Notes: a model not told the origin generated them from the sequence alone. DNA of 64,000 nucleotides from Amphiura filiformis (GCF_039555335.1 NC_092647.1:6772608-6836607); one strand, 5' to 3'; positions 30,597-43,912 are shown, counted from the stretch's first letter. Numbers and translations: made by a program.

Positions 30597-31093
30597 AGAG
30601 AATAAACGATAGGAATTTTTATTTTGCCTATCCTCTACCGTGTGATAGACGACAGGCAGGTCCAATATTTTGCACTACGAAAAAAATATTGGACCCGCCT
30701 GTCGCCTATCATAGGTGAGGATAGGCAAAATAAAAATTCCTATCGCTTATTCTCATTCTTAGTCAGTTAAATATTATTTTAATAACTGTAAACAATTTTT
30801 TAAAGCAAAAACTAAGTTACCGTCATAAAAACTCCCTCATTATAAAATGAACGAAACTTGTTTACAACTTCACGTATTCTGTTGCGCGTGCTGCTATCGC
30901 GTCGCGTATTCCGCACTAGTCTCACGCATTACAGCGCAATACATACGCGCACCTCTACAAGCGTGTAAGGCATTATCAAGACGCATGATGGCGTGGGGTC
31001 GTCTACGGCCTGATAAACGGCACCCGAAATCTTGCGATTGTCCAATCAAAAATGTGTCTACGAACTAGACCACTCCCACTGACTAAGAATGGT
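30597..31093 (-). mobile_element. Right arm of the 6.1-kb inverted pair
   Basis: A palindromic MITE (30597-30754) followed by a MITE of about 339 bp (30755-31093) ending CACTGACTAAGAAT. It is the inverted counterpart of 24939-25460. Together the arms enclose DHFR exon 1 and its presumed promoter. Confidence 0.8.
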
Positions 31094-31767
31094 AGTCAAA
31101 TCACCATAGATTATCATAGGTTCATGATATTTGGTGGGAATGACCACCTAAATGAGACAAAGAATGTCAAGGTTATTTTAGGGTCATCTTGGATCAAATC
31201 ACCATAGATTCTTGAATGTTCATGAAATTTGGTGGGAATGATTAAACCTTCCGCTATTCACGGTCAGTGCAAAAGCAGAAGGTTGCAAAAGCAGATGAGA
31301 CTTGTGGTTTGAAAACAGCCTTGTTAAACCTAAAATGTAAATGATTCCTCTTGCAAACAATAAATACCATGCTCTTTTCACAGTAATATATTATTACGAT
31401 TTATGACTGCATTTGAAATATTTAATAGATGAGCAAGGCAATAAAATACCATTCTGTTCACGTTGGATTGTGCTACTCAGTGCTTATACTGATTCCAGTT
31501 AGTAGACTTTACTTAATTTATAATTCGCCTTTTCCAATGGCTTCACAGCGCAACATCAAAACAACACCAAAAATGATCAAATACAGAATACAAAGGCAAC
31601 AATATTATGGAACAAGATATGTCTTGAGCATGTTGATTACTAAAAGTGTTAGCAAAACATCAGACTATACATTGTATGGAGTTTGTTCAATAAAAGATAG
31701 AGAGACAGCCAGGATAGAGACCCTTTTTGAATGTAAATTGAAAAGCAATTTCATGGTTTTCTTGCAG

Positions 31768-34700
31768 GACAAATACACTGTGTAGCAGATCCACCAACAT
31801 TGCACATAATGGCAACCCTCAGGCAATTCAACATGATTTGTGCTGCTGATGAGTGTCTTGGAATTGGTAAAGACCAACGGCTTCCATGGAAATTACCGTA
31901 AGTTCACCCAAATTATCGAATTCATTTGTTTGTCTGTTGAAAATATGTCTACTTGTATTTTACTGAACTGTCATGATGCCTTTTGTTTGGTTTATATTGT
32001 TTGTTTGGAAACCACATCATTTTCAGCACCAGTTTATCCACAAGTAATTGCCCTTTATGTAAAATACTGTGCCCCCCCCAAAAAAAAAAACACCAAACCA
32101 AACAAACATGTCATTGATCAAAGTTGGCTTGTACATATGTGACTAGTTCACAACATTGACTCGACCATTGACTTACCATAAATACTGCTGACCCACAATA
32201 TTTTTATTTATTTTGAGGGAGGATCGAGTATTCAAATAATAATGATAAGAAATTGGCTGTAATATCAGAGTACCGTATTCACTTTTTGAGATATTGGACA
32301 GGTAAATTCTGTTCAAAGTAAGCTTTACATGATACATACATGTCCAAGTTGATTGTTTGCAAGATAGTAAACATCCGTAACAGAGGTGAGAAACACTTAG
32401 TTCTCTTTTGTTTTTTGAGAAGTTTAATGGACCATATCTCAAACCAAGTTCTGCCCACATAACAACCCATTGGTTGAGGAGGCTCACAAATATGTATTTT
32501 AACAGTCTCATGATATCCTGTATGCATCACTGCCCCGGCACTGCATGTCCTTTAGTATTCGAAAACAGGTCTGATTTAGTATAGTCTTTGACCTAACAAA
32601 AACTGAACATTTTTCTTCAATTATAATGATTTACATTTCTTTTCTTGCAGATCTGAATTTGCCAACTTTCGGCATTTGGTTTCACTCCGAAAAGATAAGA
32701 CCAAGAAGAATGCTGCCATCCTTGGCCGTAAAACATTCCTACTAGAAGGAGAACGGCAACCAGAAAAAAGCTTCTGCTATATTGTCATTAGTACAACATT
32801 AAAGTAAGTTTCTTTTTAGAACATCTAATTTTAATTGATATAGGGGGTGCCAGTCTGCCAGATGTATCAGGTATTGTGAGAATATCAGATGAAAAGAAAT
32901 GTTGCCATATTTTGAAAAAAAAATTGGCTGCAGAGATACTGATGAGTACTTCTGTAATGGTTAAAATAAAAGGCATGTTGGGTGTTAGCCCGGGGGGAGG
33001 CACTCAACTTAAATTTTGGTAGGGGTATGCGGTGCAGAGCGCCAAACTTTGGGAACTAAGAACTGATTTTTAGGCAAAATAGGGGCTTGATGAACTGAAA
33101 TTTCAACATTTTTCAGGGGTGTGAAATCTCCTTTTTATGCTGAATTCCTCTTTTTTGGAAATTTCTCTGAGGCAACATTTTAGCTTTTTCTTTCATTTTC
33201 AGCCCATTTTGAGCATATTTCAGTGCTTTTCCACTTTTTCCCTCTTTTTTGAACAAAGTTCCTCTTTTTTCAATAGGGGTCACTCACACCCCTGATTTTT
33301 GTGGGGTCTGTGAACTAAAATTGGGCCTATTTAGAGGTTTTGGAGCTAAAATATTCAAAAATTTTCTAAATTTGAGCTAAAGAGCTACAATTGACAGAGT
33401 TTGAGGCACAATGAACTGGAACATGATGCAAATGTGGGACTTAAGTTATATTTGTATGGATGTACCTGTATAAGGTTGCAATATGTATGGGAGTGTGTGT
33501 TTTTGTGTAGTTTTGGTTCAATTAAAACAAATACTCCCTCTCATGCCTCTGGACATTTAACTTTGACACAAGTGTCAATTAGCAGTAAGGTAATATGAAA
33601 GCTATGTTTTGGGTCAACTGTCGAAGGTTGTAGCTGTATGCATCTCAGGTATAGCTATAGAATACCCATCTCACCTCCCAACACACACCCATCCAGGGCT
33701 CATTGGGTTAGCGCTCATATATTGAAATACCCTACCACGCTTTCACACAGAAAGAAGGCAGGATTCCCCTCGCTAAGCACCCGCCTCAGGAAAGCTTGGT
33801 CATAAAACGGATGGATTATATGCATCAGTGATACACCCTGCCTTTTGAAGTGGTCTGGTGACAAGGATTATAATAAAAGTTTATCAAAGACTGGCAATTT
33901 TATTGATTGTTGAACTAATTGAACTAATCGGCTCATCGCACAACCCAGGAAAGCGCACTCCTAATTTAAGTGGCTAATTGCAGTGTTATAATCACACAGG
34001 ATTTAAACAAAAGAAGGCTAGCACAGGAAAGCTGCAGGATGGCGCACAGCCGCACACCTTCCTGTGTAAGGGAATTTCAATATGAGCCCTTAGGGTTAGG
34101 GCTCATTGGGTTAGGGTTAGGGTTAGGCACCCTGAGCAGGGTATTCTATATTTACTCTACATCTCATTATGATGTCAACAACGTATATGTGACATGATCA
34201 AGGGGAATGAGTCACATGTAGGCCCTGATCGAAAATGAGTTTTACACATGTTTCTAAAGAGGACATTTAGAGCTTTCAGAAACTGAAAACCCCATGTTGA
34301 TATGACTTTTCTTTGTGAAGTTACGTCAATTTATCAATCGCTGAAAACAATATAAAACAAAAGAATTTTAACACTTTCTTTGCCAATATCTCAAATTCAA
34401 TATTAGCGACATCCAACTCATTTCCCTTGATCGCGTCACATATAACATTTTGGTTTTTGATTTTGCAACTCATTCATCCTGTACCGATATTGCTTTGTAT
34501 TCTTTAGAGAGAAGCCACCTGTTGCATCGTATATGTGTAGAAGTGTTGCTGAAGCCATCCAACTAGTCTCCTCACCAGAACTGGCACCAGAAATAGAGAA
34601 TGTGTGGATATGGGGAGGACATGGAGTCTACAAAGTAAGTAATATTAATAGAGAACAGGACATCAATCCATTTTGAAAAGTGAGGGGGGGGACACAGATT

Positions 34701-36686
34701 TGTTAAAAGTGGACTTTGGACATCAGCACAGTATGTCACACTTGTGCAGGGTGTTAGTCAGTGGAATGTGGATGTGCCCCCCTGAGAAGTTGAATGAAGC
34801 AGTTGCATAATGCACATTTTATTATTGGTCATGCACAACCTCAAATGGTGAATATAATACACTATTAGATAAATATTGTGCAGGAGGTTGACTATCATGT
34901 CTCTGCATTTGTTCACAAAGGATTTGAGTATTGGACACTCAACAGACACCGTATTCACCCTAATTAGCGCCCTCCCTTGTGAATTTTTGTTCAGTCACTA
35001 CTTTAAATATGCTGGTTGTATGATATAGATAAAACTACTAGTTGAATCACAACAATATCATCTCGGCATAGAGTTGCAATTATAAATGTGATATTTGTTC
35101 TCTGGGTAATATTTCTATCTTCTTGAAGTGGCAACTCATTAACACAAACTTTGCAGGTCTTCATGATTTAGTTTGTGTTATCAGGTTACATTATAATGTA
35201 GAATATAAGCTTGGGACTTAAAACACAAGTGCCTGAGGTACCTGCTATTTGGGTTGAATGTGGGACACAATGTACAGCATCACTATTTTTTCTGATTAGA
35301 AAGTGGAACTAATCTACAATTTTGTTTTATGTATCTTAAATTTTATCCAGGAAGGTATGTCATTGCCACAGTGTCATCGTATATACCTCACAAGAGTGTA
35401 TGCCAATTTTGAGTGTGATGCTTTCTTCCCTGGAATTGACACCACAAACTACAAATTAGTAAGGTAAGAAAAACAGGATAATCTGTTTAAAAAAGAATAG
35501 GTTGTTTACCCCTGGTTGGGGAGCTCTTTAAGATTACCATCGCTAGTTAGATACCATCTTTTGAAGCAGTAAATCAAAATAAATGAAAAAGCATTTCCAT
35601 ATAAATTTAACTTTATGAGGTTTGGGAAAACTGACATATGATAAATTGTAAAAACCAAAAAATCAGGGCCCAGTGAGGTTTGAATTCCAGGCTTCACGAT
35701 TATCGGCAATAAGTCATACCATTGCACTACCTGAGATCACAGCTGCTAGTCCAGATTGCATACTCTCTCCCATTGTCTTAGCAGCCAATTATATAATTAA
35801 GATGTGAGGAGGCCTACAAAATTCTTCACTCTAGCAGAGTGTAAGACAATGTGAGACACAGTTTTATCATGTAATGAATGGAAATAAATGGTGAAGTCCT
35901 AATGCAACTTGCAAGTGCTGGCATCATCTATTTCCTGGCATATTGATTGTGTCTCTGTCTTTCGCCCTGCTTAGGCCGCCTCATTTCTTAAATATTTAAA
36001 AATTATCTAAATTTGTTAAAAATCTTGCAACATTGCATTACATTGGATTACTACAATAATAAAATTAAGACAGATGAATAAGAAGCAAAAAAAACCCAAA
36101 AAACCCGACAACAACAATCAGGTCATAGGGTCAGAAGCCTCAACAAATGGGGTCATTCATTGAGACCTGGAACATTTTTGGCCCATAACAGTGCCAAATA
36201 CAGGAATGTCAAAGAAGGAGTCTAAATTGAGTCAAATTTGGCAATTTTGGTGAGAGGGTATTTAAAATTTGTTCAGAACTATTTAAAAAGAAGTCATTTG
36301 GTGAAAGTGAGTTTGAAAAATGGGGTCAGATGTAGCCCCACATCCCCATCAATCATTTTCATTGAGTATAAAGCTAGGCAAAACAAAAAGCCCACAGTTT
36401 CTGCCCATTTGTGGTGATCAAAGTAAGGGTACTAGGTTCATTCTTTTTTGTCTTGAAATCAACATCTTTCTTTTTCAATTATGAATAAAATGTTCACTAT
36501 TTAGTGAGCTATCTGTCTATTATTATGTCAAATTAGTTTTATTTAAATTATCTATTCATTGCATACTGACTTAGATAGTGATCTTCTTGTTTTGTTTACA
36601 GTGACCCTAACATCCCAGAAGACATCCAGGAGGAAAATGGCATCAAATACAAATTTGAAATCTATGAGAGATTCCAGGTGGGATAA
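31768..36686 (+). CDS. Divergent DHFR-like protein, five coding exons
   Basis: Coding exons 31809-31897, 32651-32803, 34508-34634, 35351-35463 and 36602-36686 have GT/AG borders and matching phases, and encode 188 residues. The first coding exon begins at an acceptor after TTCTTGCAG (31768), so a 5' UTR exon lies upstream. Exon 3 (127 nt) and exon 4 (113 nt) have the same lengths as in the neighbouring DHFR, and all intron phases agree. Recognisable parts are CLGIGKDQRLPW, SEFANF (Glu30, Phe31 and Phe34 of human kept), GRKTF, WIWGGHGVYK, RIYLTRV and EENGIKYKFEIYER. The SIPEKxRPLxxRxN block is replaced by LLEGERQPEKSFCY, so the residue matching human Arg70 (folate glutamate contact) and the Ile60-Pro61 pair are lost. 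It probably binds NADPH, but its substrate use may be altered. The frame is intact. Confidence 0.85.
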
Positions 36687-36819
36687 AACAATATATCTCA
36701 GACTGAAGATTTCACAAAAGCGCACAGCTGTGAAGTACAAATTGAAATGGTACAGGGTTGTTCACATAGCACTAATATAGATTATTTAAATAAGAGCTGT
36801 GAAATGGTAACCAGAATGG

Positions 36820-37790
36820 TAAAGGGCTGTTCACACAGTTCACACAGCACTATTATTATTGGATGGGAGTTGTGATATACAAACCAGGCAGGTAAAGGAC
36901 TGTTCACATAATAGATCTAGGTTATTTGGATGGGAGTTTTGTGATATACAAACCAGGCAGGTAAAGGGCTGTTCACATCGCACTAATAGATCTAGATTAT
37001 TTGGATGGGAGTTGTGATATACAAACCAGGCAGGTAAAGGACTGTTCACATAATAGATCTAGGTTATTTGGATGGGAGTTTTGTGATATACAAACCAGGC
37101 AGGTAGAGGGCTGTTCACATAATAGATCTAGGTTATTTGGATGGGAGTTTTGTGATATACAAACCAGAATGGTAAAGGGCTGTTCACACAGTTCACACAG
37201 CACTATTATTATTGGATGGTAGTTATGATATACAAACCAGGCAGGTAAAGGACTGTTCACATAATAGATCTAGGTTATTTGGATGGGAGTTTTGTGATAT
37301 ACAAACCAGGCAGGTAAAGGGCTGTTCACATAATAGATCTAGGTTATTTGGATGGGAGTTTTGTGATATACAAACCAGGCAGGTATAGGACTGTTCACAT
37401 AATAGATCTAGGTTATTTGGATGGGAGTTTTGTGATATACAAACCAGGCAGGTAGAGGGCTGTTCACATAATAGATCTAGGTTATTTGGATGGGAGTTTT
37501 GTGATATACAAACCAGACTGGTAAAGGGCTGTTCACATAATAGATCTAGGTTATTTGGATGGGAGTTTTGTGATATACAAACCAGACTGGTAAAGGGCTG
37601 TTCACATAATAGATTTAGGTTATTTGAATGGGAGTTTTGTGATATACAAACCAGGCAGGTAAAGGACTGTTCACATAATAGATCTAGGTTATTTGGATGG
37701 GAGTTTTGTGATATACAAACCAGACTGGTAAAGGGCTGTTCACATCGCACTATTATAGATCTAGATTATTTGGATGGGAGTTGTGAAATG
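36820..37790. repeat. Minisatellite, unit 69 bp, about 14 units
   Basis: The unit begins CTGTTCACATAATAGATC and includes GATATACAAACCAG. Successive units start 69 bp apart (for example 37253 and 37322), with variants of about 62-78 bp at both ends. Because 69 is divisible by three, all frames stay in register. This yields a spurious minus-strand frame of 175 codons built of 23-residue repeats. It begins about 130 bp after the DHFR-like stop codon and may lie in its 3' UTR. Confidence 0.93.
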
Positions 37791-38244
37791 CACACCAGAC
37801 TGGCAAAGGCTAGCACTGCTTGCATAATTAATGCTACTATATCCATATCAATTTGAATTGGAGCTTGGAAGTACAAACCAGATTGGTGAAGGTTTATTCA
37901 CATAGCACTACGAGATTCAGATATAAATTTGGATGGATTTAAATTAATTCGGATTAACATGGTAGCAGTGAACTGTATTCATGTGTTAATATTTTAGGTA
38001 AAATTAGTGCAATTATCTGCCAAGCATGCTGATTAGACCAAACAGTAAATTAATTTGGTGGTGTGGAACTGTATTTATACAACGATGTTATCATTTTTAG
38101 GTCATCCGAAGGAGAGACCTTAAGCAGCATGAATTGTGTATCTGTGATTCTGCATGTGTGTGTGTCAACAATATGTAACTTTTGGACAGTTCAAATCGTA
38201 TTGCAACCAAACTTGGGTCATAGCTGCACCATGGGAACTGTCAT

Positions 38245-38537
38245 CTAACCCTAACCGCCTAAGGGCTTTTTGGCGACGGGAAGGGAAAGAAGGAAAGAAT
38301 AAAGAGAGAAAAGAAGGAAAGAAGTTGTTTGCTCTGGGTGGGATTCGAACCCGAGACCCCTCGCATGCCAAGCACTCGGTCGGCGACACTTTGCCACAGG
38401 TCTTGGGCTTCGCTGGCCAGCAAAACCGTGCCTATATATCACTTGGGGCGATTGCGTCATCACACCATGTGGGATGCATGCACGAACAGCGCATATATCA
38501 AGTAGTATTTTGTAGTATTCAGGAGGGTTAGGGTTAA
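38245..38537 (-). mobile_element. tRNA-derived SINE with telomere-like ends, copy 1
   Basis: The minus strand carries an RNA polymerase III promoter: A box TGGCAAAGTGTC (38385-38396) and B box GGTTCGAATCC (38341-38351), with the usual spacing, inside a tRNA-Ala-like region with loop TTGGCAT. The element ends in TTAGGG-type phrases at both sides (CTAACCCTAACC and GGGTTAGGGTTAA). A second copy follows at once. It is inserted into a unit of the 160-bp repeat that continues at 38869. Confidence 0.8.
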
Positions 38538-38569
38538 GGAAGCCTATACTGAGTTTCGATAGTGGTAAC

Positions 38570-38868
38570 CTAACCCTAACTGCCTAAGGGCTTTTTGGCG
38601 ACGGGAAGGGAAAGAAGGAAAGAATAAAGAGAGAAAAGAAGGAAAGAAGTTGTTTGCTCTGGGTGGGATTCGAACCCGAGACCCCTCGCATGCCAAGCAC
38701 TCGATCGGCGACACTTTGCCACGGGTCTTGGGCTTGGGCTTCGCTGGCCAGCGAAACCGTGCCTATATATCACTTAGGGCGATTGTGTCATCACACCACG
38801 TGGGATGCATGCACGAACAGCGCATATATCAAGTAGTATTTTGTAGTATTCAGGAGGGTTAGGGTTAA
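38570..38868 (-). mobile_element. tRNA-derived SINE with telomere-like ends, copy 2
   Basis: About 97% alike to copy 1 by eye, with the same A and B boxes and the same CTAACCCTAAC / GGGTTAGGGTTA borders. About 32 bp of unique sequence separates the two. The pair may have arisen by nested or tandem insertion, or by unequal exchange through the telomere-like ends. Confidence 0.8.
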
Positions 38869-39120
38869 TGGTGGAAGTGTTCAGGGTCACATACTGAGGT
38901 CAAAGAGTCATTTGAGGTCAATATGTAAAATAGGCTGAAATGAAAAAAATCTTGTCTCTCATGAACAGTTCAAATCCAATTGCTACCAAAGTAAACCATA
39001 GCTGCACTATGGGGACTTTCATGTAATGGTGGTGTTCAAGGTCACACACTGAGGTCAAAGGTTATTTGAGGTCAACTTGTAAAATAGGCTGAAATTGGAA
39101 AAAAAGCGGACTCACATGAA
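38869..39120. repeat. Direct repeat of about 160 bp
   Basis: GGGTCACATACTGAGGTCAAAG (38884) and GGTCACACACTGAGGTCAAAG (39040) begin two similar units. Each continues with TAAAATAGGCTGAAAT. A partial third unit (about 38185-38244, GTTCAAATCGTATTGC) lies left of the SINE pair, showing that the SINEs split the array. Confidence 0.75.
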
Positions 39121-39825
39121 CATTCAAAGTTGGTCATACTGCAGTATGTGTGTTGTTCACTACCCATATCTTTGGATGACCTATTTGGAACCACTGTCCC
39201 TATTTTGTATTATTCATATGCTTAGGTAAGCTTAGTGCAATTATTCATTAGGTAGGCTGATTAGGTGAAACAACAACATGTTTGTTTCCTGTAGGTGTAC
39301 CAGAAGCAATACACATGACATTAATTCTTATTTAGTTGAAATATTGCCGTAGTTTGTTCTGTCTGTGTTTATATGTAGACACATGTTAGGGTGTTGGCTA
39401 GCCACCCGTCCACTTGTTAAATCCTAGCTAAGACCTGCATATGCAGTGTATTCGGAATTTTGGGTTATAAGGGAAGAGTCACTAATTAGGTTGAATACAG
39501 TATATGTGACACAATCTGATCCATGGGGGCCAACGGCGGCAAATTTGAAATTGAGTATGCTAGACCTTTGGTTTTTTTAGTATAATGATAGCCTAATTTT
39601 TGTATATATTTTAAATATTAAACTCAAATTTCAAAAATGCCTCCTTGGCCCCATGGAGCAGATTGTGTTAAATTACTATTCATGCTCCACTGACATACAC
39701 TAGATTATTCCTGATGGTAACAGAGACATTAAGACTACACAGGTGAGATGGACAAGTAATCTAAGGCGCTGTATCGGCGGCCAGGAGAATACAATCTGAA
39801 AGAGATCAAGCCTTGGTCTCAATGC

Positions 39826-40277
39826 CCGGGGGTGGGGGCACAAGTAGCGTTTCAAGTTGATTCATCCACGTGCAAGAAAGCAAGTAAAAAGGGTATTGTT
39901 TTTCATGGCCAGACGGATATGCAAGTATCTTGTTTAGGGTATCAGAAACAGCAAAAAATTGATACCTTAATTGCACAGGTGTTTCTCAAGGGTAGAGCTG
40001 ACTTTGGCACCAAGATGCCAACAAAAATCAGTTGAAAAGAAAGTAAACTTCAATTGTACTCAAAAACTCCTCAAATCGTGTGTTTTCTCATTGGTTTTTC
40101 TTCAGGCATCTTGACTGATCTCTACCGGCGATTTTAGGTGTGATCATAGCAACTCATAACAGTAAAATGCTTTCTTAGGGTAGGAAAACAACTGCATAGT
40201 ACTTGCTTTGGGTCCATTTTAGACGACTGAAAAATACTTGCTTATACAACTTGAAATACAAGTGGCCCCCTGGGTCT
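39826..40277. mobile_element. MITE-like inverted-repeat element, about 450 bp
   Basis: CCCGGGGGTGGGGGCAC..TTTCAAGTTG at the left pairs with CAACTTGAAATACAAGTGGCCCCCTGGG at the right. No clear target duplication is seen. An open frame inside is not convincing. Confidence 0.55.
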
Positions 40278-40485
40278 TGATTGCCTCAGGTTACAATTCT
40301 TTTCCTCATCCAAAATGCACCTATAAGGTCAGAAATCCAGCGAAATGTTCAGTTATTCTGATGTTAGTTTAACCGTGTTTATTTCTCTGATTATGAAGAG
40401 GTGCTGAATATAATTCTAGAATGTCTTCTCACCCGCATACACTGCTTAGCATGTGCAGGTATAGGTACATGTAATGTGTGTGCAG

Positions 40486-40592
40486 CACCTCGTGGCTCAG
40501 AAGTCGCGTTACCTGCTGGGCCAGAGACGTACAACCCTGTACACATAAGTGCCAGAGCTGCATTCAATCCTAAGTTTCAGGATTATGCATAG
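40486..40592 (+). CDS. Possible orphan terminal exon
   Basis: After an acceptor-like TGTGTGCAG, a frame codes about 35 residues rich in protein-like composition (ALPAGPETYNPVHISARAAF, NPKFQDYA) and stops. I do not recognise it and found no partner exon nearby. It could be the last exon of an unseen gene, a processed fragment, or chance. Confidence 0.2.
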
Positions 40593-43564
40593 TACATAGT
40601 GGCTGGAAAGCCTTTGCGATAATTCTCAACACATTGAGGTATAGCTAGACTTCTCCGTAGTCCACTTGTCATTGTGCATACTCAGTATTACCTTTGCATT
40701 TAAAACTCCGATTGTGTGCACAATTGATAGATTTTCCTGATCTGTTCAGTCACCGTACGCCCTCTGTTAGCTTGATACCCAAGTGAATTTTTCTCGGGGA
40801 CAGCAGTTAGTAACGTGAGCAATTCTCCAAAATAAAACAGACTGCTGGAAAATCACTGGTAGGCATGAAGGGAGCCCTCTTTCAAAAACTATTAAAAAAC
40901 ACCATTTTTATTGGTTAAAGTAAGGCAGGACACAAATCACTTAAGAATGCCTATATAGGGCATCTAGATTTGTGGTACACGATATTGAGACTATTTATTA
41001 CATTATAATATCGAGATTAATAACATAGGCCTAGGCCTATTTCTAAATTTATCAAAATTCGACTATGGCATAGTCTAAGGTATAGCATGTAAGACAGAAG
41101 AGGTTCAATTTCCTTTCTTCAAATGGATGTGATATTGAAAATTTGTTTTTGCTTGGGACCAAACACAGCAAATAATGCAACATGGGTCCCATCACAGGAA
41201 ACGCTCTCCAGATTCATGTAGCTATGAAAACATGCTGCATGTATCATAGGTATAGTCAGTATTCCCAGATATATTTGTCAATCTCAGGTAAACTAATCTC
41301 AACTGCTGTGTGCATTCAGCCTCTCATTCTATTAAGCCATGTTTATGTATTAACATGTTTTCTAAATACATGTATCACAGGGGGGGGGGTCATAGTGCAA
41401 ATGAGGATACAGGGATATGTGGCAGACACAGGTGCATTTTCAGCCATTTAGTTTGGTTTATTGATGGCCCTCAATTTCATGAAAATTTGGTTTAAGAAAG
41501 GGTGGTTTTTTTTCAAAATTTTCTCAAAAAAGTAAATTTTTCAGGAAAATTATCAAAAATTTCCCCAAAATTGGTATAATTTTGGGTCTGTTTTTCATCA
41601 AATTTGGTTTAAAGTCGGGTAGTTTTTCAGATTCCCAGCCACACAATCCACATCCCCGCCCAACCAAAGTTGAGAACCCCCAGGTATATCATAATTATGT
41701 ATAATTAACTTGGATACAAAGGTTTACATATTGTTTCTTTAACATGTTTAAAATGTGATCATGTTCCAAGATATTGTACACGAAAGGTTATTTCTTCGGT
41801 CGCAACACAGTGGCATAATGTGCAGGGCAAATGCAAATATGTTTCCGAGAAAAACATGTTTGAAAGATATGCTACTTATAATAACAGAATCGGTACTCTT
41901 CCACTATTATCTCTCAGTGGGCCAATTCCATTGGAAATTGAAGTATAAAGTTTAAATTATCAAACTGTGACTTTAATAGTTAAAATGGAATAGCTTTAAC
42001 TCTAAACCTATACGTCACTATGTGAAATGGAAGATTGGGGTTTGGGCCTGTTTTTGAAGCTTAGGTCGCATGTACGACATGTGAAATGGAGCATATCGAA
42101 CTTTGTGTCTTTTTGTACCTTGCACCACTGTGGCCACATCATCCATCATGTAAAACTGGTTTACATGATGTTTAAAAACGTTGGACCAAATTTCATAAAA
42201 ATTACCAAAATCATTCTACACCACTATGTGTTGCGATCAATGATTTGATACATATACTGGACTAACTGGTTTTAAAATATTGGATGAGACATTGTCAAGT
42301 CCAATATTTTAAAACTTGTAGCTCAACCAATTAATATGGGCTCAATCGATCCAATTTGATATCAACATATCAGTGTGTGCACATTGATTTTCAAGGGGCT
42401 GTGCAGTAATTGAAGGGGGTAATGAGGGATGTTGGTGAGCCAAAAAGAAGGGGAAAGCCATGTATGTCAGTAATGGGCAAGCAATTTTTGGCACGCATTT
42501 ATATGGGGTACCTTTTCAATATTATGCACTAAAACGAGTAGAAAAACAGTGAGGGGGGGGTAAGTAATTATTAGCATACCAGGCAAGAGGGGCATGAAAT
42601 GTTATGCTCCTATGGCTCGTGTTTGCACAGCCCCTAATTTCTTTATATCTAATTTTTGGCAGATGGGTTTTCATTTTATAATGTAGTCATATTCACAAAA
42701 TTATGTGTTCCATTATATTTATTATAGTTTTCTACTAGGAAAGTATACTATATTTTGTGTAACTATTTATGGGTGAACTTTTATGGCTGCAATACATATA
42801 ATATATATGGGTGTATGAAATACAAAGTAGGTATTCATATCGTGAGGTGCAAATTATAACTTCCATTATGTATAATTAGCATTTTATATGTATCTGGTTG
42901 AAATAATAAAGGATATATCTGGATCATGTAAGATAGTAATGAATTCAGTGATTGATGGTGTTACATTTAAGAGCTAGAAGAAAATACAAGTTAAAAATTA
43001 AAACCTACCAATAGTATACACATACTACATGGTTAGAGGGGAAATAAGGCACTCAAAATCTGTGAAATTAGCATCTTGCATCGTTGATATATGACAATTT
43101 AGGCAAAGTCATGTACTCATGTTTGTCCGCAAAATTGATATCATTTTGTTCAAACTTTGTTATAAAATTCACAGATATTAATGCCACCCCCCCCCCCCAA
43201 AAAAAACTTAAACCCAGCATGTACCCATTTACAAGCGAAAAATAAACACTACACTAAACAGACATTACAAAATAAAATTGATAGGATAGAAGTTTAGGTA
43301 AACATTACTGTAAATCATTCATCAAATAAGTACCATGTACCGTCCATTATCATAATGCAAAGCCCTTAAAGGAAGTGTCCAGTAATCACAACATTATGTC
43401 TGCAGCACAATGCGCAGACTTTGAATTAATGATTCCTTATTTTATTATAAATTAAATTTCTATTTACTTACATACATTGATTTTAAATTAAAGGAAGTGT
43501 CCGGCAATCACAACATTCTGTCTTATATGTTAGAAAAATAATTATCAAGCACAAATCACATGGT
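40593..43564. other. Non-coding stretch
   Basis: No gene is seen. About 41366-41689 (ACAGGGGGGGGGGTCATAG to GAGAACCCCCAGG) looks like a decayed relative of the MITE at 23857. A hairpin at about 42268-42315 (TTTTAAAATATTGGA and TCCAATATTTTAAAA) is perfect over 15 bp. A C-tract lies at 43188-43198. Confidence 0.5.
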
Positions 43565-43912
43565 TTTATTCAAAATCTTGAAATCCACACCAGCATTGTT
43601 ATAATCTTAAAACCCACGCCAGAATTGTCCAAGTCTTGAAACCCACACCAGAATTGTTCGAATCTCAAAACCTATCAAAAAAATCAGACTATTCAAATCT
43701 TGAAACCCACCCTAGAATTGTTCTTGAAACCTACACCAGAAGTGTCCATCCAAATCTTGAAACCTACTCCGCCAGAATTGTCCAAATCTTAAAACCCACA
43801 CCAGAATTGTTCATATCTTGAAATCCACGCCAGAATTGTTCAAACATTGAAACCCACCCTAGAATTGTTCAAATCTTAAAACCCACACCAGAATTGTTCA
43901 AATCTTGCCGTA
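43565..43912. repeat. Minisatellite, unit about 30 bp, 11-12 copies
   Basis: Variants of CCACACCAGAATTGTTCAAATCTTGAAA (read in two halves, CCACACCAGAATTGTTC and AAATCTTGAAAC) repeat about every 30 bp. Imperfect units of 19-34 bp are mixed in. The LINE starts exactly in the last unit. Confidence 0.88.

Noticed and set aside
34085-34127. Interstitial telomere at 34 kb
   Set aside because: Only a few GGGTTA units next to GGGCTCATTGGG phrases. Too short to call; probably part of a repeat within the DHFR-like gene intron.
37223-37750. Minus-strand frame of 175 codons with 23-residue repeats
   Set aside because: It is the translation of a 69-bp minisatellite. The unit length being a multiple of three keeps stops out, and the neighbouring units continue in other frames.
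36870-37760. CRISPR-like array
   Set aside because: Units are repeated along their whole length with no unique spacers. The genome is eukaryotic.
38333-38405. Genuine tRNA-Ala gene on the minus strand
   Set aside because: The A and B boxes are present, but the cloverleaf arms pair poorly and the copy is repeated inside a 300-bp unit, so it is a SINE promoter.
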